NCBI GenBank assembly: GCA_016295225.1
Contig: JAEDLP010000106.1
Location: 1-5,903 of the forward strand
From: Oscillospiraceae bacterium
Lineage (GTDB): Bacteria > Bacillota > Clostridia > Oscillospirales > Oscillospiraceae
Direction of reading: 5' to 3'
Length of the DNA: 5,903 nucleotides
The notes below the pieces were generated by a model that was given only the letters and a program-made list of their open reading frames with translations, searched no databases and was not told where the DNA came from. The translations under genes were made by a program, and so were the position numbers. Below, in pieces: positions 4,695 to 5,903 of the stretch. Position 1 is the stretch's first letter. Every line of letters starts with the position of its first letter.

Positions 4695-4811
4695 ATGGCA
4701 GAGAGTAACACCCGTCGGCTTCCGCCGCCGCCGCCCGTCCCGGAACCACAGGATCTGGACGACATGATTTTTCGCTGGGAATCCGATGTTCCAACCGTCA
4801 GCGACCGCTGA
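4695..4811 (+). CDS. Short proline-rich protein of 38 residues, unknown function
   Basis: The ORF encodes 38 residues: a basic start (MAESNTRRL), a five-proline run followed by VPEP, then an acidic/aromatic tail (QDLDDMIFRW, ESDVPTVSDR). It has no signal peptide, Cys residues or membrane segment, so it is probably a cytosolic, largely disordered small protein or partner-binding peptide. I do not recognise a family. Support comes from the perfect AAGGAGGT site at optimal spacing and its location in an intergenic gap between divergent dsdA and prfB. A 76-codon frame on the opposite strand (4590-4820) has only a TTG start without a ribosome-binding site and overlaps the dsdA promoter, so the plus-strand reading is preferred. 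A weak GGGAA/TTCCC hairpin (4813-4834) follows the stop. Confidence 0.55.
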   Translation: MAESNTRRLPPPPPVPEPQDLDDMIFRWESDVPTVSDR

Positions 4812-4845
4812 TGGGAACAATCGTCGGTTTTCCCGGCGTTTTCCC

Positions 4846-4874
4846 TTTACATGGGAGAAAAAATCAGATATAAT
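4846..4874 (+). promoter_or_regulatory. Sigma-A promoter of prfB
   Basis: TTTACA (4846-4851), a 17-bp spacer and perfect TATAAT (4869-4874). Transcription should start near 4881, leaving a leader of about 50 nt. The ribosome-binding site before ATG 4931 is weak (GAAAG directly upstream). Confidence 0.87.
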
Positions 4875-4930
4875 GTGTTATTACATGGCTACGTTTTTAA
4901 TCAAGACTAAAGAATGCGAGTGATTGAAAG

Positions 4931-5903
4931 ATGCTTCAATTTGACGAATATAAGGTCAAACTCAACAACCTTCTCCCCCAGCTGGACGAGTTGGAACAGG
5001 CTCTGAACTTGGAGAGCACCGCCCGTGAGGTGGACTTTCTGGAGGCACAGAGCTCTGCCGACGGCTTTTGGGACAACCCCGAGAAATCCCAAAAAGTCCT
5101 GCAGAAATTAAAGCAGCTGAAGAACAAGCTGGAGTCCCAGGAAAAGCGCCGGGCCGCCTGGGAGGACATGATGGTCATGTGCGAGATGGGCAACGAGGAA
5201 GAGGACGAGTCCTTCCTGCCGGAGCTGGAAGCCGAATATGCCGCCCTCATCGAGAACATGGAGGCCGCCAAGCTCCAGACTCTTCTGACCGGTGAGTACG
5301 ACTCCTCCAACGCCATTCTGGCCTTCCACGCAGGTGCCGGCGGTACGGAGGCCCAGGACTGGACCCAGATGCTCTACCGCATGTACACCCACTGGGCCGA
5401 GCGCCATGACTTTACCTACAAGATCATGGACTACCAGGAGGGCGACGAGGCCGGCCTGAAGTCCGCCACCATTATGATCGAGGGCGAAAACGCCTACGGC
5501 TACCTCCGGGGTGAGCATGGCGTCCACCGCCTGGTCCGCGTGTCCCCCTTCGACGCCAACGCACGCCGCCAGACCTCCTTCGCCTCCGTGGAGGTCATGC
5601 CCGACCTGCCCGAAGACGTGGAAGTGGAGATCCGCCCCGAGGATATCGAGATGCAGGTCTACCGGGCCAGCGGCGCCGGCGGCCAGCACGTCAACAAGAC
5701 CTCCTCCGCCGTTCGTCTGATCCACATCCCCACCGGCGTAGTGGTGGCCTGCCAGACCGAGCGAAGCCAGTTCCAGAACAAGGACAACTGCATGAAGATG
5801 CTCCGCGCCAAGCTGGTTGAGCTGCAGATGCAGGAGAAGGCCGAAAAGATCTCCGACCTGAAGGGCGTACAGCTGAAGATCGAATGGGGCAGCCAGATCC
5901 GCT
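4931..5903 (+). CDS. prfB: Peptide chain release factor 2, cut by the window edge
   Basis: RF2 recognises UGA and UAA stop codons in the ribosomal A site and triggers peptide release. The window holds 324 codons; about 40 C-terminal residues are missing compared with E. coli RF2 (365). The order is an N-terminal helical domain (1-~120), then the codon-recognition domain with AGAGGTEAQDW (134-144) and the SPF tripeptide (205-207), then the catalytic loop SGAGGQHVNKT with GGQ at 250-252. The end reads IEWGSQIR. SPF and GGQ fall at exactly the E. coli residue numbers, which confirms the start at 4931; an in-frame TGA lies two codons upstream (4925-4927). The usual programmed +1 frameshift (CUU UGA C near codon 25) is absent: codons 25-26 read CTG AAC in one continuous frame. 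Third positions are strongly G/C, more so than in the integrase. Confidence 0.97.
   Translation, partial: MLQFDEYKVKLNNLLPQLDELEQALNLESTAREVDFLEAQSSADGFWDNPEKSQKVLQKLKQLKNKLESQEKRRAAWEDMMVMCEMGNEEEDESFLPELEAEYAALIENMEAAKLQTLLTGEYDSSNAILAFHAGAGGTEAQDWTQMLYRMYTHWAERHDFTYKIMDYQEGDEAGLKSATIMIEGENAYGYLRGEHGVHRLVRVSPFDANARRQTSFASVEVMPDLPEDVEVEIRPEDIEMQVYRASGAGGQHVNKTSSAVRLIHIPTGVVVACQTERSQFQNKDNCMKMLRAKLVELQMQEKAEKISDLKGVQLKIEWGSQIR

Noticed and set aside
3739..4767. 342-codon plus-strand frame opposite dsdA
   Set aside because: It is the antisense shadow of a clearly recognised D-serine ammonia-lyase and has no ribosome-binding site.
4590..4820. 76-codon minus-strand frame upstream of dsdA
   Set aside because: TTG start without a ribosome-binding site, overlaps the dsdA promoter and the better supported plus-strand small ORF.
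4914..5006. An upstream ATG frame ending in CTC TGA at the place of the usual RF2 frameshift, suggesting a relic of that site
   Set aside because: Moving from this frame into prfB would need a -1 or +2 shift, not the known +1 shift, and there is no good ribosome-binding site; coincidence is more likely.

Overview
The window looks like a piece of chromosome from a moderately GC-rich Clostridia-type Firmicute, probably of the Oscillospiraceae/Ruminococcaceae kind. The reasons are strong AGGAGG-type Shine-Dalgarno sites, sigma-A promoters with 17-bp spacers, a barnase/barstar pair, strong G/C preference at third codon positions in the housekeeping gene prfB, and hairpin-plus-T-run terminators. 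The taxonomic call is inference from these traits; no database search was possible.

Layout. Positions 1-149 hold the upstream region of an integrase gene, with a strong GC hairpin. Positions 150-1301 (+) encode a complete tyrosine recombinase, probably the right-end integrase of an integrative element lying mostly to the left of the window. Positions 1302-1836 have no protein gene. They contain the integrase terminator, a branched, apparently structured RNA that ends in its own terminator (about 1472-1642), a tandem array of four 10-bp repeats (1731-1770), and a perfect 15-bp terminator stem. Positions 1837-2002 (-) carry initiator tRNA-fMet(CAT) and tRNA-Leu(TAA), transcribed leftward from a consensus promoter at 2038-2066. 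The 3' end of the tRNA operon points at the integrase, the geometry expected of a tRNA-associated integration site, although no att core could be proven.

Positions 2138-2350 (-) encode a small unrecognised protein. It is divergent from a two-gene rightward operon: a barnase-family ribonuclease carrying a lipoprotein signal peptide (2420-2911), followed 2 bases later by its barstar-family inhibitor (2914-3171). The pair keeps the catalytic and main inhibitory residues, but a well-known salt-bridge pair (barnase Arg59 with barstar Glu76) appears to be lost on both sides. A bidirectional hairpin terminator separates it from a convergent D-serine ammonia-lyase gene, dsdA (3214-4548, -).

Divergent from dsdA is a 38-codon proline-rich ORF (4695-4811, +) with a full-consensus Shine-Dalgarno. 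After a near-consensus promoter (4846-4874), prfB (release factor 2) starts at 4931 and runs off the right edge. This prfB has no programmed frameshift: it is one continuous frame, with SPF and GGQ at the same residue numbers as E. coli RF2.

The most unusual parts are the unassigned branched RNA downstream of the integrase, the membrane-anchored barnase with altered inhibitor interface, and the small ORF upstream of prfB.
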